64,000 nt of DNA from an uncultured Dorea sp. (lineage in GTDB: Bacteria; Bacillota; Clostridia; Lachnospirales; Lachnospiraceae): NCBI GenBank assembly GCA_947652615.1, contig CANTDX010000004.1:61658-125657 (forward strand), given 5' to 3'. A model generated the notes under the pieces. It worked only from the letters and a program-made list of their open reading frames with translations. It did no database searches and was not told where the DNA came from. Positions 18,303-27,573 of this stretch are shown here, in pieces (the stretch's first letter is position 1; the number at the start of each line of letters is the position of its first letter). Both the position numbers and the translations under genes were made by a program.

Positions 18303-18439
18303 CCATACCTCCCCTTTTCTTCCTACATACCTATTGTACAAGATTTCACAGTCGGAATATAGTAAAAGAGTTCGCAAGTTTTTACATTTTTCGCGCCCTG
18401 ATTACTGCTCATACCTACAGTGCTCACAGCATACACATC

Positions 18440-18490
18440 AAAAAAGGAGCATAACTGAACAATATTCCCTGCTCAGATATACTCCTTTTG
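18440..18490 (-). terminator. Terminator after the yjfB-like gene
   Basis: On the minus strand AAAAGGAGTATATCTGA pairs with TCAGTTATGCTCCTTTT (small bulge), followed by TT. The matching A-run on the other side makes it potentially bidirectional. Confidence 0.75.
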
Positions 18491-18508
18491 CCTAACGTAC
18501 ATATATGC

Positions 18509-18706
18509 TTATACTAATATATCAATATTCTCTCCAAGTCCCGGTATCGCAGCTCCCCCTGAGATCTGCGCCGCCGCGTCCATCATCTCAGCCATCGCCT
18601 CTGTCGACATCTCCATCGTATCCATAACCTTCGACATCATGGCATAGCTTACATTCAAATGCAATTGTTGCATCGACATAGCAGTTGATAATGCAGCAAT
18701 ATCCAT
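18509..18706 (-). CDS. YjfB-family small protein (putative motility-associated)
   Basis: A 65-aa helical protein starting MDIAALSTAMSMQQLHLNVS and ending GGAAIPGLGENIDILV, with methionine-rich heptads between. This fits the YjfB family, annotated as putative motility protein from Bacillus work; the biochemical role is unknown. The ATG at 18706 has GGAG eight bases upstream, favoured over a GTG nine bases earlier. It follows the 60-aa gene at 18745-18927 by 38 bp and ends at a terminator, so the two form a small operon. Confidence 0.7.
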   Translation of the reverse strand: MDIAALSTAMSMQQLHLNVSYAMMSKVMDTMEMSTEAMAEMMDAAAQISGGAAIPGLGENIDILV

Positions 18707-18744
18707 ACTTTCCACTCCTTCCTTTTATCAGAATAACAAACCGA

Positions 18745-18927
18745 TCATTCGTTGATCATGTCAAGCTCTGTCAGATTGATCCCCGATGCCGCCAGAATGA
18801 CTTTCAATTCTATATACCGCCTTTTCATCTTCTTGTAGACAATAGAATCCTTCTCGCACTCTACCATGTAATCCTGCAATCTGGAAAATTCTTCGACAGA
18901 TACCTTTAACATCTCCTGATCTGACAT
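18745..18927 (-). CDS. Small helical protein, function unknown
   Basis: A 60-aa protein, highly charged and predicted all-helical (EMLKVSVEEFSRLQDYMVE, KDSIVYKKMKRRYIELKVIL), ending SGINLTELDMINE. I do not recognise it. It may partner the YjfB-like protein because the two lie in a two-gene operon behind one promoter. GTG codons at 18945 and 18939 are alternative starts; the ATG at 18927 is chosen because GGGTG lies a suitable distance before it. Confidence 0.6.
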   Translation of the reverse strand: MSDQEMLKVSVEEFSRLQDYMVECEKDSIVYKKMKRRYIELKVILAASGINLTELDMINE

Positions 18928-18971
18928 ATATTCACCCACTTTCACAAGAATTCTGTTTCTGTGATGCCTTT

Positions 18972-19000
18972 ATTATAACAATAAGTGACCGGAGTGTAAA
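18972..19000 (-). promoter_or_regulatory. Sigma-A-type promoter of the small yjfB operon
   Basis: On the minus strand TTTACA (19000-18995), a 17-bp spacer and TATAAT (18977-18972). It precedes the 18745-18927 gene by about 45 bases. Confidence 0.75.
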
Positions 19001-19021
19001 GTCTTAATTCTGCAAACCATT

Positions 19022-19180
19022 TTATTTCACCGGCATCTCGATATTGACAAAATACGCTTCCTCACTGGCTGATGCTGTACTCTTCAATCATACAAGTATG
19101 CTCCAGTCTACCAATAACACAAGGCGGGCAACGGCTACCCGGCCATCCTCCGCTTCAAAATGTATCCGGGCAGACTGCAT
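19022..19180 (-). pseudogene. Possible decayed small gene between the yjfB operon and the 5'-nucleotidase
   Basis: After a ribosome-site-like AAAGGAG, an ATG at 19180 opens MQSARIHFEAEDGRVAVARL and runs to a TGA after 30 codons. The same frame continues directly as LKSTASASEEAYFVNIEMPV to a TAA at 19022. The coding-like composition across the stop suggests one interrupted gene. I do not recognise the family. The segment in front (19188-19217) is a near copy of the sequence in front of the DUF1648 gene at 23909-23938. Confidence 0.3.
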
Positions 19181-19187
19181 AGACTCC

Positions 19188-19217
19188 TTTGTTTCTCCTG
19201 TATCATTCTACCATACT
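19188..19217 (-). repeat. 30-bp promoter-like repeat, copy 1
   Basis: 28 of 30 bases match the copy at 23909-23938. On the minus strand it contains TAGAAT preceded 17 bp upstream by TTGTGA, a plausible sigma-A promoter. Confidence 0.6.
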
Positions 19218-19227
19218 TGCTTCTCTA

Positions 19228-21243
19228 TCACAATTGCTGACTACATTTTTTCCTCAATATGACAAATACCCCACCGGCCCCGGCAAGCGCAAGCAACAGG
19301 TACCATTCTATATTTACGTTATCACCGGTCTTTACACTGGTTTTTGCACCCGGATTTTTAGCATCCGTTGATGCAGACTCCGCCGGTTTCGGCTTACTGT
19401 CCTCCTGCTTATCATTTTCGCCTTGTCCCGGTTTCTCGTTGTTATCCGGCTGGCCGTTATGATCCGGTTTCCCGTCATCGTCCGGCTGACTGCCATCATC
19501 TGGTTTCGCTCCATTGCCCGGTTTCGCGTCAGTTGCTATCAGACGCGCACGGCTGATTCCCTCAAGCACCACATTCTCAGGCTGTCCTAAGTATGCTGCC
19601 AGTGCATCCTCACACGCCTGATATTCATGCAGATTGACCTTCCCTTCGAACTGGGGATAGTCACTGATGTCATTGGGAAGGTAATTGTTCATCGCAACCG
19701 TATACATTTTAGCTTCCTGTATTGCTTTTCCCTGAACGAGCGCATGTAAGATTCTGCTTCCCTTCTTAAGAGACAAGTTATACCTGACCTCTATCCCGCC
19801 TGCCTGCAGCATATTTCCACTGTTATCCGGCCAGCCGTCATAGTCTCCTCTTTCATTCGCTTCTATATTCGCTTTCATGATATCTAGCGATGTTTCGAGT
19901 ATCTCTAAGATCTCTTTGCCGCTCAATTCTTTTGTCACAATATAATTCCCATAAGGTGATACATCTAGCACATTCTGATATGTAACCGTCCCCTTTTCTA
20001 TGGAAGCACGGATACCGCCCGCATTTTCAAATGCGATGTCTGCTCCGGTCGCCAGAAGATATGCATCTGTAACAGCCCGGCCCATGGTTGTCTCGCCAAT
20101 CCGGATATGCTCCCATATTCCATCCAGATCTTCCGGGGTATAACCTACCGGCTGAGAAAGTATCGCTTTCTGCTCTTCCGTAATGCCGTCTAAGAGAGCC
20201 TGCACATTCGGATCCGCATTCACTGCCTTGCCTGTGTCATAGTCCACCAGATTTTCTGTCATTTGGATGTCTTCTACAAGATTTCCATCTTGATCTAATG
20301 TACAGGTCATATCTACATTTCCAAAATTCCACAGATTATATCCCGTCTCAACCACCAGAGCCGTCCCGCCGTCCGGTCTTGTAACCGTCTCATTCACCGT
20401 TGTATGTTCGTGTCCTGCGATCCACAGATTCACACTCTCCACAGAAGAAGCCAGGCCTTTCGGGTCAATACCGTGCGCCATACCAACTACGATCTGACAT
20501 CCCTGTGCTTTCAGTTCCAAAGCTGCTTTCCGGGCATAGACTGTCATATCTGTAAACTTTAGTCCTTCTACATTTCCCGGGGCAGTTGCATGATAAATCG
20601 CCGGATCGATCACTCCGAATACCCCTATTTTTAATGTTTTTCCGTCTTTTACAACTTCCTTCGTAAGATAATGCTGATCAAAAAAATTACTTCCGTCTTC
20701 CTTGACTACATTTCCGGCGAGAATGAGAAATTGTGGACTTCCATTTTGTCTGACGATCTCTTCCAGCTCTTTCAGACGGTCTTTCCCATAATTCCAGTCA
20801 TGGTTTCCCGCCGCCATCGCATCATATCCGCAGGCGCCCAGTACCTTCGCTACGGACTCACCCCGCACGAGAGTGGCAATGGACTGCCCGTGGAAGGTAT
20901 CTCCCCCGTCCAGTACCAGTGATAAATCTTTTCCCTGCGATGCCTGATCAACATAGGTCTTCACTTTCGGAAGTCCGATCACCTGATTCCAGTCATCTTC
21001 CAGAATTCTTGCATGGATATCATTCGTATGAACCACATTTATCTGAAATTCTGTGGTATCATTCCCCATTACCGGTTCCGGTTCGGCGGCGTCATTCACC
21101 ACTGACGCTTCCGGTCCTGTGATGCCATTTTCTGTTACTTCTGTCTGCGGCACTGTACCTGCCGCTAAGGCCGTTCCTGTCATCATGATAAGCGCCATGC
21201 ACAATGAACTGAAAATGCTTAGTATTCTCTTTTCTAATCTCAT
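19228..21243 (-). CDS. Cell-surface 5'-nucleotidase / UDP-sugar hydrolase family protein
   Basis: Hydrolyses nucleotides or related phosphoesters outside the cell. It has a signal peptide (ILSIFSSLCMALIMMTGTALA), then the metallophosphatase domain with VVHTNDIHARIL, GDTFHGQS, GNHDWNYG and GHEHT, and a C-terminal 5'-nucleotidase domain with ENAGGIRASIEKGTVTY and SPYGNYIV. A Pro/Asp/Asn/Gly-rich spacer (about residues 575-625) is followed by SVKTGDN, a membrane segment (WYLLLALAGAGGVFVIL) and RKKC, the layout of a sortase-type wall anchor with a non-LPXTG motif. 671 aa. The ATG is at 21243. Confidence 0.9.
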   Translation of the reverse strand: MRLEKRILSIFSSLCMALIMMTGTALAAGTVPQTEVTENGITGPEASVVNDAAEPEPVMGNDTTEFQINVVHTNDIHARILEDDWNQVIGLPKVKTYVDQASQGKDLSLVLDGGDTFHGQSIATLVRGESVAKVLGACGYDAMAAGNHDWNYGKDRLKELEEIVRQNGSPQFLILAGNVVKEDGSNFFDQHYLTKEVVKDGKTLKIGVFGVIDPAIYHATAPGNVEGLKFTDMTVYARKAALELKAQGCQIVVGMAHGIDPKGLASSVESVNLWIAGHEHTTVNETVTRPDGGTALVVETGYNLWNFGNVDMTCTLDQDGNLVEDIQMTENLVDYDTGKAVNADPNVQALLDGITEEQKAILSQPVGYTPEDLDGIWEHIRIGETTMGRAVTDAYLLATGADIAFENAGGIRASIEKGTVTYQNVLDVSPYGNYIVTKELSGKEILEILETSLDIMKANIEANERGDYDGWPDNSGNMLQAGGIEVRYNLSLKKGSRILHALVQGKAIQEAKMYTVAMNNYLPNDISDYPQFEGKVNLHEYQACEDALAAYLGQPENVVLEGISRARLIATDAKPGNGAKPDDGSQPDDDGKPDHNGQPDNNEKPGQGENDKQEDSKPKPAESASTDAKNPGAKTSVKTGDNVNIEWYLLLALAGAGGVFVILRKKCSQQL

Positions 21244-21284
21244 ATTTTTCCCTCTTTCTATATTACTGCTCGCAGCAGCGAATG

Positions 21285-21322
21285 ATTGTCATTATTATAA
21301 GTCACAGCAAATAAAAGACAAT
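21285..21322 (-). promoter_or_regulatory. Promoter and flanking inverted repeat upstream of the 5'-nucleotidase gene
   Basis: TTGTCT (21321-21316), a 16-bp spacer and TATAAT (21299-21294) on the minus strand. The inverted pair ATTGTC (21285-21290) and GACAAT (21317-21322) brackets the core promoter and might bind a regulator. Confidence 0.4.
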
Positions 21323-21362
21323 GACTCTGACATAAAAAGCACATTTCTGGTGTAAAATGTAA

Positions 21363-21409
21363 CAAAAACCCCCAGCTGAAGGAATGATAACATTCTTCAA
21401 CCGGGGGTT
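21363..21409. terminator. Strong terminator between the DUF3788 gene and the 5'-nucleotidase promoter
   Basis: A long stem of ACCCCC... and ...GGGGGT arms (18-19 bases each side, loop of about four) followed on the minus strand by TTTTTG. It ends transcription from the 21417-21830 gene. Confidence 0.85.
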
Positions 21410-21416
21410 CTGTCTT

Positions 21417-21830
21417 TTACTTCCGATTCGGTTTTCTTTTAATCGCCAGTAATTTCATATAGTCATCAAATTCCGTTGTGTCAGTCGGCTCAAACATGAC
21501 CCATTTCCCATCATGATAGGTTTGGGCTTCATCATATTGCCTGCAGACGGCATCAGAAAGTGTATCCCTTATGGCTTCAAATTTTGCTCTCTCATTCTTC
21601 CCAAAAATAATCATGAAACCAACACAGCTGCTTTTCGCATATAGACTGCAAAGGGTTTTCCCGCCTCTGCGATACTTGTACTCGTAAGTCCAATTCTTAC
21701 CGCCAGTATTCCATAACCGTTCCATATCGTATTTTTCATCAATGGCAGAACACAACGCTTGCCAGACTCCATACAAGGATTGTCCCAGCAATTCTGTCAT
21801 AATTGACTGAGACGGTTTGTTTTCAAGCAT
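21417..21830 (-). CDS. DUF3788 family protein
   Basis: A 137-aa soluble protein. YKYRRGGKTLCSLYAKSSC, then VGFMIIFGKNERAKFEAI and HDGKWVMFEPTDTTEFDDY, are the pattern I associate with DUF3788 (a small uncharacterised family with a YdhG/YjhB-like fold). No catalytic residues can be named. It is 20 bp downstream of the broken AAA-ATPase gene, which may be chance. Confidence 0.75.
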   Translation of the reverse strand: MLENKPSQSIMTELLGQSLYGVWQALCSAIDEKYDMERLWNTGGKNWTYEYKYRRGGKTLCSLYAKSSCVGFMIIFGKNERAKFEAIRDTLSDAVCRQYDEAQTYHDGKWVMFEPTDTTEFDDYMKLLAIKRKPNRK

Positions 21831-21850
21831 AATATTACCCCCTATATTTT

Positions 21851-23385
21851 TTATGAAATTCTATCCCGTAAAACTTCTATTTTACAGGCATGTATCTTTG
21901 TTCCTTTATCATAACTAATTCCTACACCAAGCACACGCCCCGTATACTTGGGACGTTCTCCCAGCTTACCTTCAAATCTAAGCACATATTTCCTGTCCTT
22001 AATCTGCTGCAGCGCCTTCTTTGGCGTATCATTCACCTTCAATTCCAGAATGATCCCATCAGCCGTATGATCGACCTCCGGATAGAATATAAAATCTACG
22101 TATCCGATCCCGCCCTTATCTTCCCGCTCCACCCGATAAGTATCTCTTGCCGCAAGATAGATAAGATTCACTACAGCCGTAAGATCGGTCTCGTTACTGT
22201 AATTTAACAGCGGAACTTCTGTATTATGTGCAAATTCCAGTATTTCATCAGCATATCCCTGAAACGATCCATCAATTCCTTATTCGGAATCCGCACACAC
22301 CCCTTCTCAAAGGTCAGGAATCCATAAACTACCATAGCTGAGAGAATCTCATCCCTTGTCGTCAGATCCATAGAGGATGCCGCATATTCACACACATTTG
22401 CCTCGACCGGAATATCTGATATCATTTTAACCAAGTCCTCACGTACCTGCGCGGTATTTTGCTCGATATAATAGAATATCTCATCATAAGGTCCTGAACT
22501 GGTCCAGTAATTTCCCAGATTATTGTTGGTAAGTGCCGCAACTACGGAGCGTGGATTATATACCCGCTCTCCTTGCCTGATATGATACCCGTCATACCAG
22601 AGCCTTAACCCCTCTCTGGTGACTCGCGGATTCTTCTGATTCAGAAGAAATCTTTCATACAGTTCATCGACTTCGGCTTCCGTAAACCCAAAATATTCCC
22701 CGTACAGTTCTTCCGATACCATCGTATATTCAAGAAACATATTCAATTCAGAACCGCTGGAATACTTGGCGATCGGCAGGATACCCGTCATATACGCTAA
22801 CGAGACATAAGCCTTCCCCTTTAAGAGATTACTCAAAAAATCGATATACTCTTCCCTGTCCTTTTGTGTCACAAAATCTCTGTGGAAAATAAAATCCCAC
22901 TCATCTAAAATAAATATAAACCGCTTCGAATCATAAGAATGATATACGGCAGAAAATGCATCCCATACGGCATCGTCTTCGTGAATATCGGCATTCGGAT
23001 ACGCTTCCTTCAAATCCTTGATCAGCCTGTTCTCGATTCGTTCGATATACTGCTCGTAGCTTCTGCATCTTCTCGGCAATTCATTAAAAGATATGAATAT
23101 TACATCATATCTGCCTATATGATCCTTATAAAAATCTGACTTCGCAATCTTTAACTGGTCAAAAAGATACTCTGCATTACACACACGTGAGAAAAAGGAG
23201 GCGATCATATTCGCCATCACAGACTTTCCAAAACGACGCGGCCTGGTAATACATATATAATTGGTACTCGTTTCAACCCTTGGCATCAACTGTTCCAGCA
23301 TCAAAGATTTATCCACAAAATACGGACTATGGAACTCTCTGTTATAAGCATCACAGACAGCTGTCGTATTCAAATAATTTCCCAT
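21851..23385 (-). pseudogene. Broken AAA-ATPase-like / PDDEXK_9 nuclease gene
   Basis: The 5' part (22204-23385, 393 codons) is an intact AAA-ATPase_like domain: VDKSLMLEQL, P-loop RPRRFGKSVM, LDEWDFIFHRDF, and RLWYDGYHI. It ends in a frameshifted tail (KYWNLHIIQKFRC). The 3' part continues in another frame as DEILEFAHNTEVPLLNYSNE, then VVNLIYLAARDTYRVEREDK, the EXK nuclease motif ILELKV, and KYTGRVLGVGISYD, i.e. the PDDEXK_9 domain. The join near 22245 changes frame. About 25-30 residues usual between the two domains also seem absent, so a small deletion not divisible by three is likely. Compare the intact relative at 29767-31467. Confidence 0.85.
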
Positions 23386-23437
23386 AGTCCCACCTCCAAC
23401 TTTTTAGAATATAATCATTCCTTCTTCGGAAAATCTA

Positions 23438-23893
23438 CTATCTGGCTCTCCACAGCTGAATCATGAAAAATACCATCGGCCCGAATGTCAGCAGCATCGC
23501 CGCTGCCAAAAACCAGGACGGCATATAGTTTTCATGCCATATGGTCATAAAAGAAAAGATCAGCACCACAGACAACTTCAGGCAGGCGATCATATGATAC
23601 AGAATCCGATACACTCTTTCTCGATTCTGTGCAGTAATCTTTACACCGGTATTCCACACCTGCGGAAAATGCTCCAGGATGGATATTCCCAGATACATCA
23701 GCCAATTCAATACAGGCATAAGAATCAAAGAGCCCTTTCCCGTCATGGAATCCGCCTCTCCCGCAAAGTTATAATGCCCCGGGATTACCGCCGGGATCTG
23801 ATTCCATCTGACCACTAATAACAAAGTAGATCCCGTCAGACATAAAACACTTAAAATCTGCATCGCCATTCCGAATTTTGTTTTTATCTTCAT
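23438..23893 (-). CDS. DUF1648-domain membrane protein
   Basis: A 151-aa protein with four membrane segments (ILSVLCLTGSTLLLVVRW; SLILMPVLNWLMYLGISIL; MIACLKLSVVLIFSFMTIW; FLAAAMLLTFGPMVFFMIQL). Between segments one and two is IPAVIPGHYNFAGEADSMTG, the DUF1648 signature (IP.H.N..G..D). Such domains occur in SdpI-like immunity proteins and other membrane proteins; here it is alone, so no specific role can be given. Confidence 0.8.
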   Translation of the reverse strand: MKIKTKFGMAMQILSVLCLTGSTLLLVVRWNQIPAVIPGHYNFAGEADSMTGKGSLILMPVLNWLMYLGISILEHFPQVWNTGVKITAQNRERVYRILYHMIACLKLSVVLIFSFMTIWHENYMPSWFLAAAMLLTFGPMVFFMIQLWRAR

Positions 23894-23908
23894 TTCCTGA
23901 GCCTTCCC

Positions 23909-23938
23909 TTTGATTCTTCTGTATCATTCTACCATACT
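23909..23938 (-). repeat. 30-bp promoter-like repeat, copy 2
   Basis: Near-identical (28/30) to 19188-19217 and placed 16 bases before the DUF1648 start codon. Contains the same TAGAAT -10-like box on the minus strand. Confidence 0.6.
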
Positions 23939-23959
23939 CATACGCATTTTTCTATTCCT

Positions 23960-24133
23960 TTATTTTTCATTCTTCGTCCATTTCTCGTAAATGAACACCG
24001 CACAGAGTGCTATCCCTACCGTGTTCGCTGTCGAATCTAAGTCTATGCCGTTGATATTGCAGATCACATTAACTACTATGTTAATAACCGTCAATCCCGC
24101 TACCACTGCTGTTCCCTTTAAAAATTTCTTCAT
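23960..24133 (-). CDS. Small hydrophobic protein divergent to the AgrC/AgrA-like system
   Basis: A 57-aa protein, KFLKGTAVVAGLTVINIVVN with a second hydrophobic stretch (ANTVGIALCAVFIYEKW) and a charged tail (TKNEK). It could be a two-span membrane protein. I do not recognise the family. The ATG at 24133 lies after GAAGGAG with a slightly long spacing. It is transcribed away from the sensor kinase at 24359, and the shared intergenic region carries the direct repeats at 24240-24269, so it may belong to the same regulon. Confidence 0.6.
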   Translation of the reverse strand: MKKFLKGTAVVAGLTVINIVVNVICNINGIDLDSTANTVGIALCAVFIYEKWTKNEK

Positions 24134-24239
24134 AACATCCGATCTCCTTCCAGAACCAATATATTTATCGCAGAATAGTATACCAGAGAAGATAACCATT
24201 CTCTCAAAACAGTCATAAAATGCTCTATTTCGTGTGTAA

Positions 24240-24269
24240 GTGCGGTTTTCCCCCGCAAAATGTGCGGTT
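24240..24269 (+). promoter_or_regulatory. Direct repeats, candidate LytTR-regulator binding site
   Basis: GTGCGGTT occurs at 24240-24247 and 24262-24269, start to start 22 bp, i.e. two helical turns. LytTR regulators of the AgrA type bind paired direct repeats with this spacing. The repeats end 25 bases before the -35 box of the kinase promoter. Confidence 0.5.
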
Positions 24270-24294
24270 ATTCATCATTTTCGCAGGGAAGCGC

Positions 24295-24323
24295 TTGATA
24301 CAGAGGAGCAAATACAGTATAAT
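24295..24323 (+). promoter_or_regulatory. Sigma-A promoter of the agrC/agrA-like operon
   Basis: TTGATA (24295-24300), a spacer of exactly 17 bp, and TATAAT (24318-24323). The predicted transcript start is about 30 bases before the kinase ATG, after which AGGAGG is seen. Confidence 0.85.
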
Positions 24324-24358
24324 CATGGATGTAATTCTACGAGGAGGAATCTATTGAA

Positions 24359-25648
24359 ATGCTGTTGTCATTTTTTCAGCTTTCCCTTGCCATCCGCAAT
24401 GTATGGCCCAAACGTATGAACCTTCAAGCGTTTATCATGCTCTATATACTGCTGTTGCTTGCCGGAATGCCTGTAACGCTTTTATCCTGTATCCCTTACG
24501 GCCTGTTCGGTATTCTGGCTGCCGTTTGTATCTATGGATTGGTTATCTGCCGGGATACCGCACCCCAGAATGTCTGTATGGGCATGATCGGATTTGTGCT
24601 TACCTTCGTGGCAGATAATTTTCTGACACTTTTTCTGCACACGCTGATTCCTTTGTCTTTCATCAATCGGCAGTTTGTTTCTTTCGGTGTCAGGATGATC
24701 CACATTTTGCTGTTTTATCTTATTACTCTGTTTAGCGGCAGGCTTCTTCGGAAATTACTGCTGTCAGGCAAAGGGATCCTGCGCCTTCCCCAGGCGTGGT
24801 ATTTGATCGACGCCGCATTGCTGCTTCTTATAACCATCTATCTGTTCGATGATCTGATTCCGGGGCAAGACGGCTCTGTCGGCAGAATGATATATAATAA
24901 TGTCTTACATATTGCAGGATATCTGCTTGTTATGCTCTTTTTGCTTCTGGCCATGCGCCTCTCTTATCTGGAACAAATACAGACAGAAGCCCGGCAGAGG
25001 GCCCTGCTGGATCTGCAGGACTACACACATAATCTGGAAGCCATGTATAACGGGCTTCGATCCTTTAAGCATGATTATATTAACATTCTGCTCTCTATGT
25101 CCGGTTATATTGAAAATAACGATATAGACGGGTTAAAGGAATTTTTCGAGAACAAGATCTTCCCAACGAAGAATCTGATCGACCAGGGTGATTACAAGCT
25201 GAATCAGCTCGGCAATATCGGTGTGCTGGAGATCAAAAGCCTGCTCTGCGCGAAAATGATCTATGCCCATGAGTCAGGGATTGACGTCACGATCGATATT
25301 CCCGACAGAGTAGACAGTTTTCTGATGGACACCGTAGATCTTGCCAGAATACTGGGAATCTTCTTAGACAATGCGATTGAAGCCGCGCTGGAGACGCAGC
25401 TGCCCCAATTGGGCTTGAATATCATTCAGAATGATACCGGCGTGTCGGTCATCATAAGCAATTGCTTCCAGGACCATGGAGCAATGCTGCATAAGCTGAA
25501 GCAGAAAGGCTTTAGTACAAAGCCCGGACATCAGGGAATCGGTCTTTTAAACGCCCAGAAAATCATCAATTCTTATGACAATGTGCTGCTTGAGACAACC
25601 ATGCAGCGCGGCTGTTTCACACAGCACATGGAACTTGCAACCGTTTAG
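24359..25648 (+). CDS. AgrC-like sensor histidine kinase (GHKL type)
   Basis: A 429-aa membrane sensor kinase. The first 200 residues have about six hydrophobic segments with no clear extracellular ligand domain, as in AgrC-type peptide receptors. A coiled stretch leads to the H-box FKHDYINILLSMSGYIENND near residue 235, N-box ILGIFLDNAIEAALE near 340, and G-box GHQGIGLLNAQKII near 395. It is translated 18 bp ahead of its cognate LytTR regulator. No AgrB-type peptidase or AgrD precursor is nearby, so the signal is unknown. Confidence 0.9.
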   Translation: MLLSFFQLSLAIRNVWPKRMNLQAFIMLYILLLLAGMPVTLLSCIPYGLFGILAAVCIYGLVICRDTAPQNVCMGMIGFVLTFVADNFLTLFLHTLIPLSFINRQFVSFGVRMIHILLFYLITLFSGRLLRKLLLSGKGILRLPQAWYLIDAALLLLITIYLFDDLIPGQDGSVGRMIYNNVLHIAGYLLVMLFLLLAMRLSYLEQIQTEARQRALLDLQDYTHNLEAMYNGLRSFKHDYINILLSMSGYIENNDIDGLKEFFENKIFPTKNLIDQGDYKLNQLGNIGVLEIKSLLCAKMIYAHESGIDVTIDIPDRVDSFLMDTVDLARILGIFLDNAIEAALETQLPQLGLNIIQNDTGVSVIISNCFQDHGAMLHKLKQKGFSTKPGHQGIGLLNAQKIINSYDNVLLETTMQRGCFTQHMELATV

Positions 25649-25665
25649 AAAAGGAGTGCCATCCT

Positions 25666-26385
25666 ATGTTGAACATCTTCGTGTGCGAAGACAATCCCGC
25701 ACAGCGGCAGACAATCGTACAGATCATTCAGAATACCGTGCTGATTGAAGAACTGGATATGCGGCTTGTTCTAGCTGCAGGAGACCCCTATGTGCTGCTT
25801 GACAAGGTCAAGACCATTCAGAACACCGGCATTTATTTCCTCGATATCGACTTGGGCTGCAGCATGAACGGATTGAAACTGGCGCAGCAGATCCGGTTGT
25901 TTGATCCCCGCGGTTTCATCATATTCATAACCGCACATTCTGAACTAAGTTACATGACCTTCCAGTACCGGGTGGAGGCAATGGATTTCGTATTAAAAGA
26001 CACCCCCGCCGAAGCGAAGGTGAAGATCAGAGAATGTCTGTTAAATGCAATGGAACGCTATACACTCCAGACGAACAAGACCAATAAAGTCTACACGATT
26101 GAAACCGGCGGACGGAAAATCAGTGTAGATTACGATGATATTTTCTTTTTTGAAACTTCCGGCAATATCCATAAGATCATCCTCCATGCGAAAGACCGCC
26201 AAATCGAATTCTCCGGCACCATGAAAGAACTGGCGGACACTTTGGACGGTAACTTTGTGCGCTGCCACCGGTCATTTCTGGTAAATAAAAATAACATAAA
26301 AGAAATAGACACCAAAAACCGGGTCATCTACTGTACCAACGGAGAGACCTGCCTGATGTCCACGCGCATGATGAGAGGACTCTGA
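25666..26385 (+). CDS. LytTR-family response regulator (AgrA-like)
   Basis: A 239-aa regulator: receiver domain (FVCEDNPAQRQTI acidic pocket, phosphoacceptor Asp in YFLDIDLG near residue 62, and FITAHSELSYMTF then FVLKDTP) followed by a LytTR DNA-binding domain (VYTIETGGRKISVDYDDIFF, then FVRCHRSFLVNKNNI). It should bind direct repeats upstream of targets, possibly 24240-24269. A ribosome site (AAAAGGAG) precedes the ATG. A bidirectional terminator follows. Confidence 0.93.
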   Translation: MLNIFVCEDNPAQRQTIVQIIQNTVLIEELDMRLVLAAGDPYVLLDKVKTIQNTGIYFLDIDLGCSMNGLKLAQQIRLFDPRGFIIFITAHSELSYMTFQYRVEAMDFVLKDTPAEAKVKIRECLLNAMERYTLQTNKTNKVYTIETGGRKISVDYDDIFFFETSGNIHKIILHAKDRQIEFSGTMKELADTLDGNFVRCHRSFLVNKNNIKEIDTKNRVIYCTNGETCLMSTRMMRGL

Positions 26386-26407
26386 TTTACAATTCTCTCC
26401 CTGCTTT

Positions 26408-26450
26408 AAAAACGCACACCCCGCTTAACACTTGGGATGTGCGTTTCTTA
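26408..26450. terminator. Bidirectional terminator between the LytTR regulator and ilvC
   Basis: AAACGCACACCC pairs with GGGATGTGCGTTT around an 12-base loop, with T/A runs on both sides. It serves both convergent genes. Confidence 0.8.
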
Positions 26451-26462
26451 TCATATTATGAT

Positions 26463-27506
<1,044 letters not shown>

Positions 27507-27527
27507 TTATGTGTAATTATTATTGTG

Positions 27528-27564
27528 AAACGAAAAACAGACACTCATGATCTGTTCTCCGTTT
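27528..27564 (-). terminator. Terminator-like hairpin between ilvN and ilvC
   Basis: On the minus strand AAACG.AGAACAGA pairs with TCTGTT.TTCGTTT around a loop of about nine bases, with a T-rich 3' side. It may end ilvN transcripts or act as an attenuator. An A/T-rich stretch after it (27485-27520) could carry an ilvC promoter. Confidence 0.55.
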
Positions 27565-27573
27565 TACATCCCA

